Below, one piece after another: positions 1-8,122 of a DNA stretch of 64,000 nt. The stretch is from Corynebacterium nuruki S6-4 (GTDB lineage: Bacteria > Actinomycetota > Actinomycetes > Mycobacteriales > Mycobacteriaceae): positions 1,178,001-1,242,000 of the forward strand of contig NZ_CP042429.1 of NCBI RefSeq assembly GCF_007970465.1, read 5' to 3'. Made by a program: the position numbers and the translations under genes. Every line of letters begins with the position of its first letter. Position 1 is the stretch's first letter. The notes beneath the pieces are model-generated. The model did not search any database. It saw only the letters and a list, made by a program, of their open reading frames with translations, and had not been told where the DNA came from.

Positions 1-1230
1 ACCGATCGACTGGCCGAGCTGCCGGCTCGCGGAGGCGGACGATCCCGCCACCCCGGAGACCTCCTTGGGCAGGCTCACCATCGACAGGTAGTTCACCGGG
101 GTGTTCGCGGCACCGAAACCGAAACCCATGCACAACGAACCCACCGCGAACAGGAGTGTCGCAGCCGGCACCGAACCGTCGACGGCGAACCAGACGGTTC
201 CACCACCGACAATCACGACACCGGTCGCCGTGACGGTGGCGGCGGTCCGGATCGCCCCGGCCGCGCCGGTCAGTCCGGTGTGCCGTCCCGCCCACATCGA
301 CCCGCAGGCGGTGGCCGCGGCCAGTGGGACGCTGACGGCTCCTGCGGTCCCCGGTCCGAGACCGTAGAGGTCCTGGAGCAGGAGAGCCGAGATGAACAGG
401 GTGGCACCCAACGCGAAGTAGTTGAGGAACGCCACGAGCATGGACACCGAATACGCCCGGTCCCGGAACGCCTGCGGCGGGACGACCGGATAGCGCGTCC
501 TGTTGTTGCGGTACAGCCAGCCCCGGGCCAGGAGGACGGCGATGAGCGCCAGCCCGACCTTCTGCCACGCCGGCATGCCGGTCCGCAGTTCAATGAAGAA
601 CGCGGTCGCCACCAGCATCGCCGCACCCAGCAGAAGATGGGACGCCCCGTCGATGCGCCGGTCACGGGAACCGGCGAGTTCCGGGAGGAACAGCCGTACC
701 GACACCAGGTAGACGATCCCGAGGACCGTCATCACGACGAAGAACCAGCGCCAGCCGAGCAGCTGCGTCACGGTACCGCCGGCGACCGGGCCCAGGGCCA
801 TGCCGAGACCGACGGAGAGCCCCCACAGCGACATGTACCTCGCCAGCTGTTCCTTCGTTTCGGCGATCACGCGGAGGGTGGCGAGTCCGACCGGGACCAG
901 GGTGGCGGCCCCGGCGGCGGCCAGGGCCCGGCTCAGTGTGAGCTCGAGCCCGGAGCGGCTCACGGCGCCGAGCACGGAGCCGCAGATGTACACCACAAGG
1001 CCACAGGTCAGTACGGTCCGCTTGGTGAACCGGTCCCCCAGCGCCCCGCCGAGCATCGTCAGTGCTCCGAGGATGAGGACATAGGACGCCGACACCCACT
1101 GCATGGTGGTGAGACCGAACCCCAGTTCGTCCCGGATCTGCGGGAGTACGAGGTTCAGCGAGGTGTTGTTGATGTTCACCGTCAGTGTCCCCATCGTGCA
1201 GGTGACCACGGCCCATGTCCTGGATCTCAC
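1..1230 (-). CDS. MFS transporter, DHA2 (multidrug exporter) type, C-terminus outside window
   Basis: Partial gene running off the left edge. The reading frame opens at a GTG (1228-1230) with a GAGAGG ribosome site 11 bases upstream, and stays open to base 1. The product has a long series of hydrophobic helices. The first has the asparagine-rich look of DHA2 exporters (TVNINNTSLNLVLPQI), and a loop GGALGDRFTKR after TM2 matches the MFS motif A. These proton-driven antiporters usually have 14 helices and expel drugs or metabolites. The gene starts 28 bases after dctM on the same strand, so it may share that transcript. Its substrate cannot be told from the sequence. A GTG start is chosen because no in-frame ATG has a better ribosome site; the first internal ATG is 12 codons on. 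Confidence 0.82.
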   Translation of the reverse strand, partial: MRSRTWAVVTCTMGTLTVNINNTSLNLVLPQIRDELGFGLTTMQWVSASYVLILGALTMLGGALGDRFTKRTVLTCGLVVYICGSVLGAVSRSGLELTLSRALAAAGAATLVPVGLATLRVIAETKEQLARYMSLWGLSVGLGMALGPVAGGTVTQLLGWRWFFVVMTVLGIVYLVSVRLFLPELAGSRDRRIDGASHLLLGAAMLVATAFFIELRTGMPAWQKVGLALIAVLLARGWLYRNNRTRYPVVPPQAFRDRAYSVSMLVAFLNYFALGATLFISALLLQDLYGLGPGTAGAVSVPLAAATACGSMWAGRHTGLTGAAGAIRTAATVTATGVVIVGGGTVWFAVDGSVPAATLLFAVGSLCMGFGFGAANTPVNYLSMVSLPKEVSGVAGSSASASRQLGQSIG

Positions 1231-1258
1231 AGGATCAGATCCTCTCAGTGTCCGTACC

Positions 1259-2545
1259 TCACCCGGCCATCGAGGGCAGCCAGAGGACGAGATCGGGCCA
1301 CAGGATGAAGATGGTGGTCAGCACGAGCATGGCGATGACGTACGGGAACGCACCCTTGAACACGGTGATCGGCGGGACCCCGGATTCCCTGGACACGATG
1401 AACACGTTCAGTCCCATCGGCGGGGTGACCATGCCGGTCTCGGCGAGCAGGATGACGACCACACCGAACCACACCGGGTCGTAACCGAGTGCCTCGATCA
1501 GCGGGAGGGTAACCGGGACGGTCAGAGCGATGATCGCGATCTGGTCCATGAAGAACCCCAGCACCAGGTAGATCAGGGCGATGAGGAAGACGACCGCCAG
1601 CGCGGGCAGACCGGAATCCTCGATGGCGTCGACCATGGTGGGCGTGACCCGGGTCTCGGTGAGGAAATCCCCGAGGACGTGGGCGGACATGATGATGGCG
1701 AAGATCATGGCGCTGGTCTTCACCGTCGCCAGGACGGCCTTCCCGAATCCCCGGTTCGACCACTGCTTCCGCGCCAGGACGATCACGAGTGAGGCCAGCA
1801 CGCCGACGGCCGCGGATTCGGTCGGTGTGACGATCCCGAAGAAGATGGCGCCGACCACGCAGAGGAAGACCAGGAGCATCGGGGACGATTCCACGATGAG
1901 TTTCGTCTTCTCCTTCATCGAGGTCCGGGTGCCCTTGGGCATATCATCGGGCTTGCGGAAGTAGCCGATCGCGATGACGACCAGCATGGACACCGCCACC
2001 AGCAGCCCGGGCAGCAGCCCGGCGATGAGCATGTCCCCCACCGGTGCTTCCGCGGTGACAGCGTAGAAGACGAGGATGATGCTCGGCGGCAGCATCGCCG
2101 CCAGGGTCCCGACGACGGCGACCAGTGCTGTGGAGGTCTCCTTGGTGTAGCCCTCCTGGAGCATGCGCCGGGTCGAGGTCTGTGCCAGGGTGGCCGCCGC
2201 GGCGGTCGATGATCCGGACACCGCACCGAATGCGGTGCCCGCTCCCACGGACGCGACGGCTGTCCCGCCCGGCATCCGGCCGACCAGGGCGCGGGCGGCG
2301 TCGAAGACCTTGTCCATGAGTCCGGACATCAGCATCAGCTGCGCCATGAGGATGAACAGCGGGATCGCGGAGAGTGAGTTCTTGCGTACGGCGGCGAACG
2401 GCGAGGTCTCCATGGCATGGACCGCCGAATCGATGCCGCCTGTCATGACCAGTCCGAGCAGGCCTGTCGCGAACACCGCGAAGGCGACCGGGATCCGCAG
2501 CAGGATCAGCGCGATGAGAAGAATTACGACGATAAGGACGGTCAT
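1259..2545 (-). CDS. dctM: TRAP transporter large permease DctM
   Basis: A 428-residue very hydrophobic protein with the length and about 12-13 helices of the TRAP DctM family, the ion-coupled translocation subunit of tripartite carboxylate importers. Family motifs are visible: the early PLFILMAQLMLMSGLMDKVF segment, the GTAFGAVSGSSTAAAATLA stretch and the LPPSIILVFYAV block. The ATG overlaps the stop of dctQ (ATGA), so the two are translationally coupled. The set probably imports a dicarboxylate; the neighbouring gcdH-like and CoA-transferase genes point to glutarate, which is inference. Confidence 0.94.
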   Translation of the reverse strand: MTVLIVVILLIALILLRIPVAFAVFATGLLGLVMTGGIDSAVHAMETSPFAAVRKNSLSAIPLFILMAQLMLMSGLMDKVFDAARALVGRMPGGTAVASVGAGTAFGAVSGSSTAAAATLAQTSTRRMLQEGYTKETSTALVAVVGTLAAMLPPSIILVFYAVTAEAPVGDMLIAGLLPGLLVAVSMLVVIAIGYFRKPDDMPKGTRTSMKEKTKLIVESSPMLLVFLCVVGAIFFGIVTPTESAAVGVLASLVIVLARKQWSNRGFGKAVLATVKTSAMIFAIIMSAHVLGDFLTETRVTPTMVDAIEDSGLPALAVVFLIALIYLVLGFFMDQIAIIALTVPVTLPLIEALGYDPVWFGVVVILLAETGMVTPPMGLNVFIVSRESGVPPITVFKGAFPYVIAMLVLTTIFILWPDLVLWLPSMAG

Positions 2546-3174
2546 GAGTTCTCCTCGTCAAGCACCGAACCGGGCTCGTAGTTGGTGTACGGACGGTCCC
2601 ACGGCGTGGCGATCTCCCGGTACAGGTCGATGGCCACCACCACGGTGCCGAACAGGGCCGAGACCGGCACGATGATCCGCCAGGTCCAGTCGGCCGTCGC
2701 CAGATCCGCCGAACCCGGCAGTACGTGGAATCCGAAGTTGTAGGCGTCCAGCGCCATGGTGGCGCCACCGGCGAACAGGGCGACGAGGACGAGGAGGACG
2801 ATCACATGGATCACCACCAGCATCACCTTCTGCGCCTGCGGGCCGAACTTGTCGAAGATCGAGGTGACGGCGATGTGCGTCGAGGTGCGGTAGGCGGTCA
2901 CCATCCCGAAGAAGGCGATCGTGGGCAGCAGGTACTTCTCCGTCGCACTGACATTCCACGCCATCGGGTCCGAGAAGAATTCCCGGGAGATGACCGAGAC
3001 CAGCGTGAGGATCGTGAGCAGCACCGTGGCGATACCTGCGATCCAGGCGCACAGTCCGGATATCGCGTTCTGGACCTTGTCCAGCCCGGGGTGGTCAGTG
3101 GTCCGGTAGCCGAAGGTGGTGGGCTGTGCGGTGCCGCCACCGTCGGTCCGGACGATTGTCTCCGGCATGTCCAT
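2542..3174 (-). CDS. dctQ: TRAP transporter small permease DctQ
   Basis: A 210-residue membrane protein with four predicted helices (around residues 42-65, 77-98, 117-140 and 166-185), as expected for DctQ, the small membrane subunit that partners DctM. The family signature is seen in the region MAWNVSATEKYLLPTIAFFG followed by a TSTHIAV stretch. The start ATG at 3172-3174 overlaps the dctP stop (ATGA), and the end overlaps the dctM start in the same way. A second in-frame ATG lies two codons on. The protein has a longer N-terminal cytoplasmic tail (about 40 residues) than many relatives. Confidence 0.92.
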   Translation of the reverse strand: MDMPETIVRTDGGGTAQPTTFGYRTTDHPGLDKVQNAISGLCAWIAGIATVLLTILTLVSVISREFFSDPMAWNVSATEKYLLPTIAFFGMVTAYRTSTHIAVTSIFDKFGPQAQKVMLVVIHVIVLLVLVALFAGGATMALDAYNFGFHVLPGSADLATADWTWRIIVPVSALFGTVVVAIDLYREIATPWDRPYTNYEPGSVLDEENS

Positions 3175-4298
3175 CAGAGTTTCTCCCCCCGGGCGATCCG
3201 CTCGGCCGCGTGGTCGTACCTGTCCACGGCCGCGGTGAACTCGTCCAGCACGTCCTGCGTCGGGAGGTCCAGCTTCTCGCCGGCGTCGACCCATCCCTGG
3301 CGGACCGGGTCCACCAGTTTCTCCCACTCCGCGGCGTTGGCGCTCACGTCCTCGAACTCGACGCCGGCGTCCTCCATGGCGGTGTACGCCTTGTCCTTCG
3401 CCTCGTTGAGCTGCAGACACAGTGATTCCTGGCTGGCGTCCGCGGCATCGAGCAGTTCCTTCTGCTGCGAGTCGTTGAGCCTGTCCCAGGTGTCCGTGTT
3501 GACCCCGTAGATCAGGGTGAACGACCCCTGTTCCGCACCGCGGGTCGAGTGGGTGATGACCTCCTCCAGGCTGTAGGGCGTGATACTGATCGGGCTGGCC
3601 AGCGTCCCCTCCACCGTCGCCCGCTGGATGGCCTCGTACATCTCTCCGATCGGCATGGAGATCGCGCCCGCTCCCACCTCGCTGATCATGCGGTCCACGG
3701 TTCCGCCGGTGGACCGGATGATGGCGCCGCTGAGGTCTTCCGGGGACGTCACGTGCCGGCCGCTGGTCATCACCTCGAACGAGGGCAGACTTCCGGCCCA
3801 CAGCGGACGGAACTTCAGGTCCTTGAGTTCCTTCTCGTAGAGGATGCCGCCGGGGCGGGCGACATCGCGCAGGGCGTAGCCGACCTGGCAGGCGTCGTTA
3901 CCGAAGCCGGGCAGGTCGCTGACACCGGACAGCGGAAGATTGGATCCCGCATAGGCCGCGGAGACGACGCCGATGTCCGCCGTACCGTTCCGGATGACCG
4001 TCGGCATGTCCGCCTGGTGTCCGAGCTGGCCCGACGCGAAGTAGTTGATGTCCAGGTCGGACGTGTCCTCGATCCGGTCGAGGAAGGGTCGGGTCCCGCC
4101 CACTCCCACCGGGTGGGTGAGCGCGAAATTGTCGGCCATGGTCAGTGTGACCGTGTCGGTCTCCCCCTCGGCCGGCGAGGAACACGAGGTGGTCGCGAAC
4201 ACTGCTGTTGCTGCTGTGACGGCGGCGACGGTGGCCGTCACAGCTCCCCGGGGTCTGCCGAGCGACCCTCGGGTCGGGCAGACCGGTGGCTTGGTCAT
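3174..4298 (-). CDS. dctP: TRAP transporter substrate-binding lipoprotein DctP
   Basis: The 374-residue extracytoplasmic solute receptor of the TRAP system. It has a basic N-terminus, a hydrophobic stretch rich in alanine and valine, and a lipobox ending TTSC at about residue 39, so it should be anchored as a lipoprotein, as expected in a Gram-positive. The DctP fold is recognisable from TDIGVVSAAYAG-like and LSGAIIRSTGG segments. The arginine of the latter corresponds to the residue that in this family salt-bridges the substrate carboxylate. Start ATG is preceded by GAGAGGAAG. It is the first gene of dctP-dctQ-dctM, read from the AT-rich region upstream that carries TTACG palindromes. Confidence 0.93.
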   Translation of the reverse strand: MTKPPVCPTRGSLGRPRGAVTATVAAVTAATAVFATTSCSSPAEGETDTVTLTMADNFALTHPVGVGGTRPFLDRIEDTSDLDINYFASGQLGHQADMPTVIRNGTADIGVVSAAYAGSNLPLSGVSDLPGFGNDACQVGYALRDVARPGGILYEKELKDLKFRPLWAGSLPSFEVMTSGRHVTSPEDLSGAIIRSTGGTVDRMISEVGAGAISMPIGEMYEAIQRATVEGTLASPISITPYSLEEVITHSTRGAEQGSFTLIYGVNTDTWDRLNDSQQKELLDAADASQESLCLQLNEAKDKAYTAMEDAGVEFEDVSANAAEWEKLVDPVRQGWVDAGEKLDLPTQDVLDEFTAAVDRYDHAAERIARGEKL

Positions 4299-4631
4299 GT
4301 AACTTCCTCTCGATTACGCATATTCGTAAACGGTTCTGTATTTACGTATCGACAGCAAACTACAGGCTCGGATGTGTGTCAAGTGTCACTTTCATGAGAG
4401 CTTCCGCAGCAGACCACTCCCCGGCCGTCCTGCTCCGCCCGGAACCGCCGCCACCCCGTGTCGCCGCACGCCGGGCGCGCACCAACGACCGGCACCACCC
4501 CCACTTGCGGGGTGTCCGCGGCATTTTCCCCGATCCCCTTGTCAGGACGCTGGCAAACTGATTGACTTCCCCTTACGCAAATCAGTATCTGTCTACGTAT
4601 TTAAGTAATCCGGAGGAGGTTCACCGTGCTG
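4299..4631 (-). promoter_or_regulatory. Intergenic region iclR-dctP with TTACG/CGTAA inverted repeats
   Basis: This gap is AT-rich at both ends and GC-rich in the middle, and holds no convincing gene. Next to dctP it carries TTACG-N6-CGTAA (4314-4329), nested with CGTAAA-N10-TTTACG (4325-4346). A related set, TTACGCAAA and CTACGTATTTAAGTAA, lies at 4573-4608 just past the iclR stop. Symmetric sites in front of a transporter operon, next to an IclR gene, suggest operators for that regulator. No clear -35/-10 pair could be fixed. The central part (about 4400-4555) shows nothing recognisable. Confidence 0.5.
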
Positions 4632-5444
4632 TCACTGGTCCCACAGTCCGCGACAGCGGCGCAGCCGCTCGAGGATCCGGTCCGCGTTGCGCCGGATATG
4701 TTCCTCCCCCGCGATCACGGAGACCGCCGCCACCACGTCACCCCGGTTCTTCACCGCGACCGCCACACCGTCAGCCCCGTTGCTCGCCACACCCGGCGCG
4801 ATACATTCCCCGCTGTCGCGGAGCTCCGGATAGGCCCGCTGGAACGCATCGACGAGATCCTGATGGTCCCCCTCCGCCTCGGCCGAGGCGAGTTCGGCCC
4901 AGGTCGTGTCCACATCGAGCCCGGACAGCAGGATCCATCCCGCCGAGGTCTCCAGCGGTGGCCGGCGCAGCCGGTTCTGCGCCAGGTACGCGTAGGCCGG
5001 ATCGTCCACGGCGTAGTCGATGTAGAAGACGCTTCCCCCGATCAGCACCGCGACAACGGCGACGGCGCCGGTTCCCTCCACGACGTCCTCCAGCATCTGG
5101 TGGGTGACCTGGTCCACCGGCCGGGTTCCGGCCAGCGTCGCCAGGAAGTAGGGGGCCATCCCCAGCCGGAATCCCCGTGCTTCTTCGGCGAGATAGCCGG
5201 TGGCGGCCAGACCGTTCACCAGCGACTGGGCCGAACTGACCGGGGCTCCCACGGCCTTGGCGATGTCGGACAGTCCCATCGGCGTCCGGGACCGGGCGAC
5301 GGTCTCGAGAATCGCGGCCACCCGGTCGACGGTGCGGTGATGGGGGCGCGGCGTCCCACCCGGCCGCTCCGCGGAACCGTCGGACATCCCCGGCGGAAAC
5401 GGGAAGGCGTCCCCGGCCCCCGGCCGGTCATTCGTCGCAGTCAT
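4632..5444 (-). CDS. IclR-family transcriptional regulator
   Basis: A 270-residue regulator with the IclR layout. After a low-complexity N-terminal tail of about 35 residues comes a winged helix-turn-helix (AAILETVARSRTPMGLSDIAKAVGAP), then the effector-binding domain, ending with the SVIAGEEHIRRNADRILERLR helix region. It lies head to head with the gcdH-like gene (128 bases apart) and upstream of the TRAP operon on the same strand, so it is the natural candidate to control both, probably sensing a dicarboxylate or its CoA ester (inference). The ATG at 5444 is preferred over a GTG two codons upstream because a TAGGCT -10 box ends six bases before it, the pattern of a leaderless transcript; neither start has a ribosome site. 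Confidence 0.9.
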   Translation of the reverse strand: MTATNDRPGAGDAFPFPPGMSDGSAERPGGTPRPHHRTVDRVAAILETVARSRTPMGLSDIAKAVGAPVSSAQSLVNGLAATGYLAEEARGFRLGMAPYFLATLAGTRPVDQVTHQMLEDVVEGTGAVAVVAVLIGGSVFYIDYAVDDPAYAYLAQNRLRRPPLETSAGWILLSGLDVDTTWAELASAEAEGDHQDLVDAFQRAYPELRDSGECIAPGVASNGADGVAVAVKNRGDVVAAVSVIAGEEHIRRNADRILERLRRCRGLWDQ

Positions 5445-5450
5445 GCCCAC

Positions 5451-5456
5451 AGCCTA
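5451..5456 (-). promoter_or_regulatory. -10 box of iclR-family gene (leaderless)
   Basis: TAGGCT on the minus strand with six bases to the ATG at 5444. This spacing puts transcription start at or next to the start codon. Confidence 0.5.
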
Positions 5457-5572
5457 AACCACACCGCCGGACGCAGCCCCTGACCGCAGATACGCTCGTC
5501 TCCGGAACGAACTGTCCAGACTTCCCGCACACACCTCTGAAACACACCCCGAAACCCCTACAGGAGCAGACC

Positions 5573-6757
5573 ATGACCACCTCCCCCCTCGGCTTCGTCG
5601 ACTTCGACTCCCTCCTCAGCGACGAAGAGCGCATGCTGCGCGACGCGGTCGCCGACTTCGGCGCCCGCGAACTCGCCCCGCACATCGGCGACTGGTTCGA
5701 GAACGCCACCCTGCCGGCCAAGGAACTCGCCCCCAAGCTCGGTGAACTCGGCGTGCTCGGCATGCACCTCGACGGCTACGGCTGCGCCGGCACCTCGGCC
5801 GTCGCCTACGGCCTGGCCTGCATGGAGGTCGAGGCGGTCGATTCCGGCCTGCGCTCCTTCGTCTCCGTCCAGGGCTCGCTGGCCATGTTCGCCATCCACC
5901 ACTGGGGCTCCGAGGAGCAGAAGGAGAACTACCTGCCGAAGATGGCCGCCGGTGAGTACATCGGCTGCTTCGGCCTCACCGAGCCGGACGCCGGTTCCGA
6001 CCCCGCCAACATGCGCACCCGCGCCGTCCGCGACGGTGACGAGTGGGTGCTCAACGGCACGAAGATGTGGATCACCAACTCCCCGGTCGCCGATGTCGCC
6101 GTCGTCTGGGCGAAGACCGTCGACCGCGGCGACGGGAAGCCCGGCTTCGCCGGCTTCATCCTCGAGAAGGGCGACGCCGGGTTCATCGCCCCGGAGATCC
6201 ACCGCAAGCTCTCGCTGCGCGCCTCGGTCACCGGCGAGATCGTCCTCGACGACTGCCGCCTGCCGGACTCCCGCCGACTGCCGGGCGTCAGCTCGCTGCG
6301 CGGCCCGCTGACCTGCCTCGACGAGGCCCGCTACGGCATCATCTGGGGCGCGCTCGGCGCCGCACGGGACGCCCTGCACACCGCCATCGAGTACGCCGGC
6401 ACCCGCCAGGTCTTCGACCGGCCGCTGTCCAGCTTCCAGCTCACCCAGGCCAAGCTCGCCGACATGACCGTCGAGCTGGACAAGTCCACCCTGCTGGCCC
6501 TGCAGCTCGGCCGGCTCAAGGACGCCGGGGAACTCTCCGCGAACCAGGTCAGCGTCGGCAAGCTGAACTCCACCCGCGTCGCCCTGGAGATCACCCGGCA
6601 GTGCCGCACCATCCTCGGCGCCTCCGGGATCACCCTGGAGTACTCGCCGCTGCGCCACGCCAACAACCTCGAGTCCGTGCTGACCTACGAGGGCACCGCC
6701 GAGATGCACCAGCTCATCATCGGCAAGGAGCTGACCGGCGAGCAGGCGTTCCGCTGA
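5573..6757 (+). CDS. gcdH: Acyl-CoA dehydrogenase, glutaryl-CoA dehydrogenase-like
   Basis: A 394-residue FAD flavoprotein with the complete acyl-CoA dehydrogenase fold. Glutaryl-CoA dehydrogenases oxidise and decarboxylate glutaryl-CoA to crotonyl-CoA. GCDH-type features are the FGLTEPDAGSDPANMRTRA segment, the FAD-binding WITNSPVADVAVVWAK, the arginine in LDEARYGIIWGALGAA, and the active-site glutamate in LTYEGTAEMHQLIIGKELTG near residue 375. A strong ribosome site (CAGGAG) precedes the ATG. The next gene overlaps its stop (TGATG) and encodes a class III CoA-transferase, the pairing used to activate and oxidise glutarate. Another short-chain acyl-CoA substrate is possible, but the GCDH motif set makes glutaryl-CoA the best call. 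Confidence 0.88.
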   Translation: MTTSPLGFVDFDSLLSDEERMLRDAVADFGARELAPHIGDWFENATLPAKELAPKLGELGVLGMHLDGYGCAGTSAVAYGLACMEVEAVDSGLRSFVSVQGSLAMFAIHHWGSEEQKENYLPKMAAGEYIGCFGLTEPDAGSDPANMRTRAVRDGDEWVLNGTKMWITNSPVADVAVVWAKTVDRGDGKPGFAGFILEKGDAGFIAPEIHRKLSLRASVTGEIVLDDCRLPDSRRLPGVSSLRGPLTCLDEARYGIIWGALGAARDALHTAIEYAGTRQVFDRPLSSFQLTQAKLADMTVELDKSTLLALQLGRLKDAGELSANQVSVGKLNSTRVALEITRQCRTILGASGITLEYSPLRHANNLESVLTYEGTAEMHQLIIGKELTGEQAFR

Positions 6758-7872
6758 TGGCCGGCGACAACAGCACGGCAGGCGCGCTCGACGGCATCCT
6801 CGTCGCGGACTTCTCCCGCGTCCTCGCCGGCCCCTACGCCACGATGATGCTGGCGGACATGGGCGCCGAGGTCGTGAAGGTGGAGCGCCCCGGCGCCGGT
6901 GACGACACCCGCCACTGGGGTCCGCCCTACGGTCCCGACGGACAGGCCACCTACTTCGCCGGGGTGAACCGCAACAAGCGCTCGGTGTCCATCGACCTGC
7001 ATTCCGAGGAGGGACTCGCCCGGGCGAAGGAGCTCGCGGCGAAGGCCGACGTGGTGGTGCAGAACTTCCGTCCCGGTGTGATGGAACGGCTCGGCCTGGA
7101 CTATGCGACCGTGGCGGCGTCCAATCCCGGGGTGGTGTACGCCTCGCTGTCCGGGTTCGGTACCTCGCCGGAGGGTGCGTCCCTCGGCGGCTACGACCTG
7201 GTCGTCCAGGCCGTCGGCGGGATGATGTCGGTGACCGGGCAGGACGCCGACCACCCGGTCAAGGTCGGGGTGGCCGTCATCGACGTGCTCACCGGACTCC
7301 ACCTGGGCATGGGCATCCTCACCGCGCTGTACCACCGGACCGCCACCGGCCTGGGCCAGCATGTGGAGACCGACCTGATGTCCTGCAGCCTCGCCTCCCT
7401 GGTCAACCAGTCCGCCGCCTACGCCGGCGCCGGTACGGTGGCGAAGCCGCTGGGTAACCGGCATCCCTCCATCGCCCCCTACGAGGTCTTCCGCACCGCC
7501 GCGGGGGAGCTCGCCGTCGCCGCCGGCAACGACAGTCTCTACCGCCGGTTCTGCGGCGTCCTGGAGCTGCCGGAACTGGTCGACGATCCGCGGTTCCGCA
7601 CCAACCCGGAGCGCGTGGCCCACCGCGACGAGCTCATCCCGGTGATCGAGGAACGGTTGGCGACGCGGACCGCCGACGAGTGGTTCGAGCTGCTGCGCGA
7701 GGTCGGTGTGCCCGCCGGGCCGGTCAATGACATGGCCGGGGCGTTCTCCTTCGCCGAGCGGCTGGGGCTGGATCCGGTCGTCGATGTCGAGGGCAGCCGG
7801 TCGGTGCGCAATCCGGTACGGATGTCGGCCACCCCGGCGACCTACCGCTCCCCCGCCCCGCGGCTCAGCTGA
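6757..7872 (+). CDS. Class III CoA-transferase (CaiB/BaiF), probable succinyl-CoA:glutarate CoA-transferase
   Basis: A 371-residue family III CoA-transferase. The N-terminal ILVADFSRVLAGPYATMMLADMGAEVVKVE block and the NRNKRSVSIDL segment are signatures of the family. The catalytic aspartate that forms the acyl anhydride is in GQHVETDLMSCSLASL near residue 208. Translationally coupled to gcdH by a one-base overlap. In the glutarate pathway this partner moves CoA from succinyl-CoA to glutarate, so the pair would feed glutaryl-CoA to the dehydrogenase. The donor and acceptor are inferred from the neighbour only, since family III members are not distinguishable by motif. Transcription probably ends at the inverted repeat at 7890-7954. 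Confidence 0.87.
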   Translation: MAGDNSTAGALDGILVADFSRVLAGPYATMMLADMGAEVVKVERPGAGDDTRHWGPPYGPDGQATYFAGVNRNKRSVSIDLHSEEGLARAKELAAKADVVVQNFRPGVMERLGLDYATVAASNPGVVYASLSGFGTSPEGASLGGYDLVVQAVGGMMSVTGQDADHPVKVGVAVIDVLTGLHLGMGILTALYHRTATGLGQHVETDLMSCSLASLVNQSAAYAGAGTVAKPLGNRHPSIAPYEVFRTAAGELAVAAGNDSLYRRFCGVLELPELVDDPRFRTNPERVAHRDELIPVIEERLATRTADEWFELLREVGVPAGPVNDMAGAFSFAERLGLDPVVDVEGSRSVRNPVRMSATPATYRSPAPRLS

Positions 7873-7889
7873 GCATCCGCTCCTACCTC

Positions 7890-7954
7890 ACAGATACTGC
7901 ACTCCCTGTCACCGTTCCGGGCGCTCCGGCGGTGACGGGAAGTGCAGTATCTGT
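7890..7954. repeat. Long inverted-repeat element, copy 1 (possible terminator)
   Basis: Two 25-base arms (7890-7914 and 7930-7954) that pair with only two mismatches around a 15-base loop, 17 bases after the CoA-transferase stop. There is no T-run, so it is not a standard intrinsic terminator, although a stem this long could end transcription. The left arm matches 24 of 25 bases of copy 2 at 9200, and identity also continues past the right arm as CGTTCACCCGGC, which marks this as a repeated element. Confidence 0.85.
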
Positions 7955-7978
7955 CGTTCACCCGGCAGCGGGGCGCGG

Positions 7979-8041
7979 TTGTCCACAGTCCGCGCCCCAC
8001 CGCGGCGTCCGGCGGGCGGAATCGCACGGAAGTTGTCCACA
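7979..8041 (+). other. Two DnaA-box-like sites TTGTCCACA
   Basis: TTGTCCACA at 7979-7987 and again at 8033-8041, both in the same orientation. This is the form of the DnaA box favoured in high-GC actinobacteria (one base from TTATCCACA). They lie in the 250-base gap before the DUF559-like gene. There is no dnaA, dnaN or AT-rich unwinding region here, so this is not an origin. They may be DnaA-titrating or regulatory sites, or a conserved upstream feature of this gene family. Confidence 0.45.
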
Positions 8042-8122
8042 GAAACTGCTGCCATCCGGGCCCGCACTGGCCGGATCCCCTCCCGTGCTGTTCACTGCAT
8101 GACCATGAGGGGCACAAGGGGC

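Noticed and set aside
4612..5483. GGAGGAGGT followed six bases on by GTG at 4626, opening a 285-codon frame opposite the IclR gene
   Set aside because: The ribosome site is striking but the encoded product has no family features, and the minus-strand IclR gene is clear. The GGAGGAGGT may be chance.
7979..8041. Replication origin
   Set aside because: Only two DnaA-like boxes, no AT-rich region and no dnaA, dnaN or gyrase genes nearby.
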